Shown here: positions 61,992 to 64,000 of the stretch, piece by piece
How positions within the stretch are numbered: position 1 is the stretch's first letter
Layout: each line of letters opens with the position of its first letter
From: an uncultured Dechloromonas sp.
Lineage (GTDB): Bacteria > Pseudomonadota > Gammaproteobacteria > Burkholderiales > Rhodocyclaceae
Direction: 5' to 3'
Assembly (NCBI RefSeq): GCF_945957265.1
Contig: NZ_CAMFKO010000002.1
Coordinates: forward strand, 186,001-250,000
Length of the DNA stretch: 64,000 nt
Made by a program: the position numbers and the translations under genes
Notes under the pieces: generated by a model
The model's input: only the letters and a program-made list of their open reading frames with translations
What the model was told of the DNA's origin: nothing
Databases searched by the model: none

Positions 61992-64000
61992 ATGGAAATG
62001 CAAAAACTCTATCTGCTCGTTCCGCTGGCACCGTTGATCGGTGCCATGATCGCCGGCCTGTTCTGCCGCGTCATTCCGCGCTGGGTTGCCCATACCGCCA
62101 CCATCGCCGGTGTCGCCATCGCCTTCATCGCCTCGGTGATGATCTTCAAGGACGTCCAGGCCGGGCACACCTTCAACGGTCCGGTCTACACCTGGCTGAC
62201 CAGCGGCGACTACAAGTTCGAGGTCGGCTTCCTGATCGACTCCCTGACCACGACCATGATGATCGTGGTCACCTTCGTGTCGCTGATGGTCCACATCTAC
62301 ACCATCGGCTACATGCAGGAAGATCCGGGCTACAACCGCTTCTTCAGCTACATCTCGTTGTTTACCTTCTCCATGCTGATGCTGGTGATGAGCAACAACT
62401 TCATGCAGCTCTTCTTCGGCTGGGAAGCCGTGGGCCTGGTCTCCTACCTGCTGATCGGCTTCTGGTACACCCGCCCGACCGCCATCTTCGCCAACATGAA
62501 GGCCTTCCTGGTCAACCGTGTCGGCGACTTCGGTTTCATCCTCGGCATCGGCCTGATCCTGACCCATTTCGGTACCCTGGATTACGCCACCGTCTTCCAG
62601 AAGGCTCCGGAACTCGCCGCGACCACGATCAACCTGTTCGCCGGCCGCGAGTGGGCCACCGCGTCCCTGATGACAGTGACCTGCATCTGCCTGTTCATCG
62701 GTGCCATGGGCAAGTCCGCCCAGGTTCCGCTGCACGTCTGGCTGCCCGACTCCATGGAAGGCCCGACCCCGATTTCCGCGCTGATTCACGCCGCGACCAT
62801 GGTTACCGCCGGTATCTTCATGGTGTCCCGGATGTCGCCGCTGTTCGAACTGTCGACCACGGCCTTGTCCTTCGTCATCGTGATCGGCGCCATCACCGCG
62901 CTGTTCATGGGCTTCCTGGGCATCATCCAGAACGACATCAAGCGCGTCGTCGCCTACTCGACGCTGTCGCAGCTCGGCTACATGACGGTCGCGCTCGGCG
63001 CGTCGGCCTACTCGGTCGCCATCTTCCACCTGATGACCCACGCCTTCTTCAAGGCGCTGCTCTTCCTTGCCGCGGGTTCCGTCATCATCGGCATGCACCA
63101 CGACCAGGACATCCGCAACATGGGCGGCCTGCGCAAGTACATGCCGATCACCTGGATCACCTCCCTGGTCGGCTCGCTGGCCCTGATCGGCACGCCCTTC
63201 CTGTCCGGCTTCTACTCCAAGGACTCGATCATCGAGGCGGCCGCCGTTGCCTATCACGCCGGTCAGCCGGGGGCAGGCTTCGCCTACTACGCCGTTCTCG
63301 CCGGTGTCTTCGTCACCGCCTTCTACTCCTTCCGCATGTACTTCCTGGTCTTCCATGGCGAGGAACGTTTCGGCAAGGCTGACGATGCCCATCATCATGA
63401 GCACGAAGGCGACCACGACGACGAGGAAGCCACGCACGACCACCACCATGGTCTGGCCCCGGGCCAGAAGCCGCACGAGACCCCGTGGGTCGTCTGGCTG
63501 CCGCTGGTGTTGCTGGCCATTCCGTCGCTGGCGATCGGTTACCTGGCGATCGAGCCGATGCTCTACGGCGATTACTTCAAGGGCGTGATCTTCATCGATC
63601 ACCACGCTCACCCGGCCATGGAACACCTGGCCGAGGAGTTCCACGGCGCCGCGGCGATGGGTGTCCATTCGCTGACCACGCTGCCGTTCATCCTGGCCCT
63701 GTCCGGTGTCGTCGTCTCCTGGTTCTTCTACATGAAGCGTCCGGACATTCCCGCCGCCATCCAGCGTCGTTTCTCGGCGATCAACACCCTGTTCGAGAAC
63801 AAGTACTACTTCGACAAGTTCAACGAAGTCGTATTCGCCGGCGGTGCCCGTCTGCTCGGCAAGGCCTTGTGGAAGGGCGGCGATGTCGCCGTGATCGACG
63901 GCCTGATCGTCAATGGCTCGGCCAAGATGGTCGGCTGGATTGCCACCGTGACCCGCCTGTTCCAGACCGGTTACGTTTATCACTACGCTTTCACCATGAT
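61992..64000 (+). CDS. nuoL: NADH-quinone oxidoreductase subunit L (3' end cut)
   Basis: The frame starts with ATG at 61992 and stays open to the window end, covering 669 codons; family length suggests only a short piece of the C-terminus is missing. It is an antiporter-like proton pump subunit. Seen are GWEAVGLVSYLLIGFW, MGKSAQVPLHVWLPDSMEGPTPISALIHAATMVTAG split over helices, and a conserved Lys in YSTLSQLGYM. A His/Asp/Glu-rich loop lies at about residues 467-486. nuoM and nuoN are expected beyond the window. Confidence 0.95.
   Translation, partial: MEMQKLYLLVPLAPLIGAMIAGLFCRVIPRWVAHTATIAGVAIAFIASVMIFKDVQAGHTFNGPVYTWLTSGDYKFEVGFLIDSLTTTMMIVVTFVSLMVHIYTIGYMQEDPGYNRFFSYISLFTFSMLMLVMSNNFMQLFFGWEAVGLVSYLLIGFWYTRPTAIFANMKAFLVNRVGDFGFILGIGLILTHFGTLDYATVFQKAPELAATTINLFAGREWATASLMTVTCICLFIGAMGKSAQVPLHVWLPDSMEGPTPISALIHAATMVTAGIFMVSRMSPLFELSTTALSFVIVIGAITALFMGFLGIIQNDIKRVVAYSTLSQLGYMTVALGASAYSVAIFHLMTHAFFKALLFLAAGSVIIGMHHDQDIRNMGGLRKYMPITWITSLVGSLALIGTPFLSGFYSKDSIIEAAAVAYHAGQPGAGFAYYAVLAGVFVTAFYSFRMYFLVFHGEERFGKADDAHHHEHEGDHDDEEATHDHHHGLAPGQKPHETPWVVWLPLVLLAIPSLAIGYLAIEPMLYGDYFKGVIFIDHHAHPAMEHLAEEFHGAAAMGVHSLTTLPFILALSGVVVSWFFYMKRPDIPAAIQRRFSAINTLFENKYYFDKFNEVVFAGGARLLGKALWKGGDVAVIDGLIVNGSAKMVGWIATVTRLFQTGYVYHYAFTM

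Overview
The window looks like a chromosomal segment of a betaproteobacterium, most likely of the order Rhodocyclales (Dechloromonas/Azonexus-like). The basis is the high G+C, the tpiA-secG-tRNA-Leu-nuoA gene order, the rlmE-ftsH-folP-glmM order, the hrcA-hemH and nadK-recN pairs, the co-occurrence of MSHA pilus genes with a PEP-CTERM protein, and the protein sequences themselves. No insertion sequence, prophage, CRISPR array or integrase was seen. Coding density is very high, and no stretch over 300 bases lacks a gene.

Layout. (1) 1-11312: an MSHA-type (type IVa-like) pilus locus on the + strand. It has the minor pilins mshC(partial)-D-O-P, the giant tip protein mshQ, then the assembly genes mshI, a PilN-like gene, mshJ, mshK, the secretin mshL, the ATPase mshM and the TPR protein mshN. 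The extension ATPase and platform genes (mshE, mshG) are not in the window. (2) 11547-12176: a secreted PEP-CTERM protein. (3) 12284-18913: a minus-strand run reading TPR protein, L,D-transpeptidase, ppiA, ppiB, lpxH, recQ and a YjdF-like membrane protein, nearly all overlapping or within a few bases. (4) 19018-22833: cysS, convergent with two tandem periplasmic LivK-like binding proteins. (5) 23047-26853: grpE-dnaK-dnaJ on the minus strand with a heat-shock-type promoter. Divergent from it is a Ser/Thr protein kinase fused to a cyclic-nucleotide-binding-like domain. (6) 28426-32825: hrcA-hemH-trxC and a chemoreceptor with a c-type haem motif in its periplasmic domain, minus strand. (7) 32890-37909: nadK-recN; fur plus a TMEM165-type Mn exporter; bamE-dapB. 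(8) 37915-40473: a soluble hybrid histidine kinase 5 bases after dapB. (9) 40589-46986: carA-carB-greA-DUF4149, yhbY and rlmE. (10) 47042-51165: ftsH, folP and glmM. (11) 51254-64000: tpiA-secG-tRNA-Leu(GAG)-nuoABCDEFGHIJKL, with nuoL cut by the window end.

How the parts work together. Most of the window is housekeeping: protein folding and proteolysis (grpE, dnaK, dnaJ, ftsH, ppiA, ppiB), respiration (complex I), pyrimidine/arginine precursor supply (carAB), envelope building (lpxH, bamE, dapB, glmM, secG, L,D-transpeptidase) and RNA handling (rlmE, yhbY, greA, cysS). The accessory content lies in the MSHA pilus, the PEP-CTERM protein and three signalling proteins: the kinase-CNB fusion, the haem-motif chemoreceptor and the hybrid kinase. 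Regulatory DNA readable from the sequence includes a sigma-32-like grpE promoter, a tpiA promoter with a perfect -10 box, a carAB promoter followed by a strong leader hairpin, a fur/bamE divergent promoter with a palindrome over both -10 boxes, and several intrinsic terminators.

All functional calls rest on reading motifs and recalled family knowledge; no database search was run. I did not find one unmistakably novel multi-gene system. The best leads are the haem-motif chemoreceptor, the kinase-CNB protein beside the chaperone operon, the TPR/L,D-transpeptidase pair with homologous C-terminal domains, and the carAB leader hairpin.
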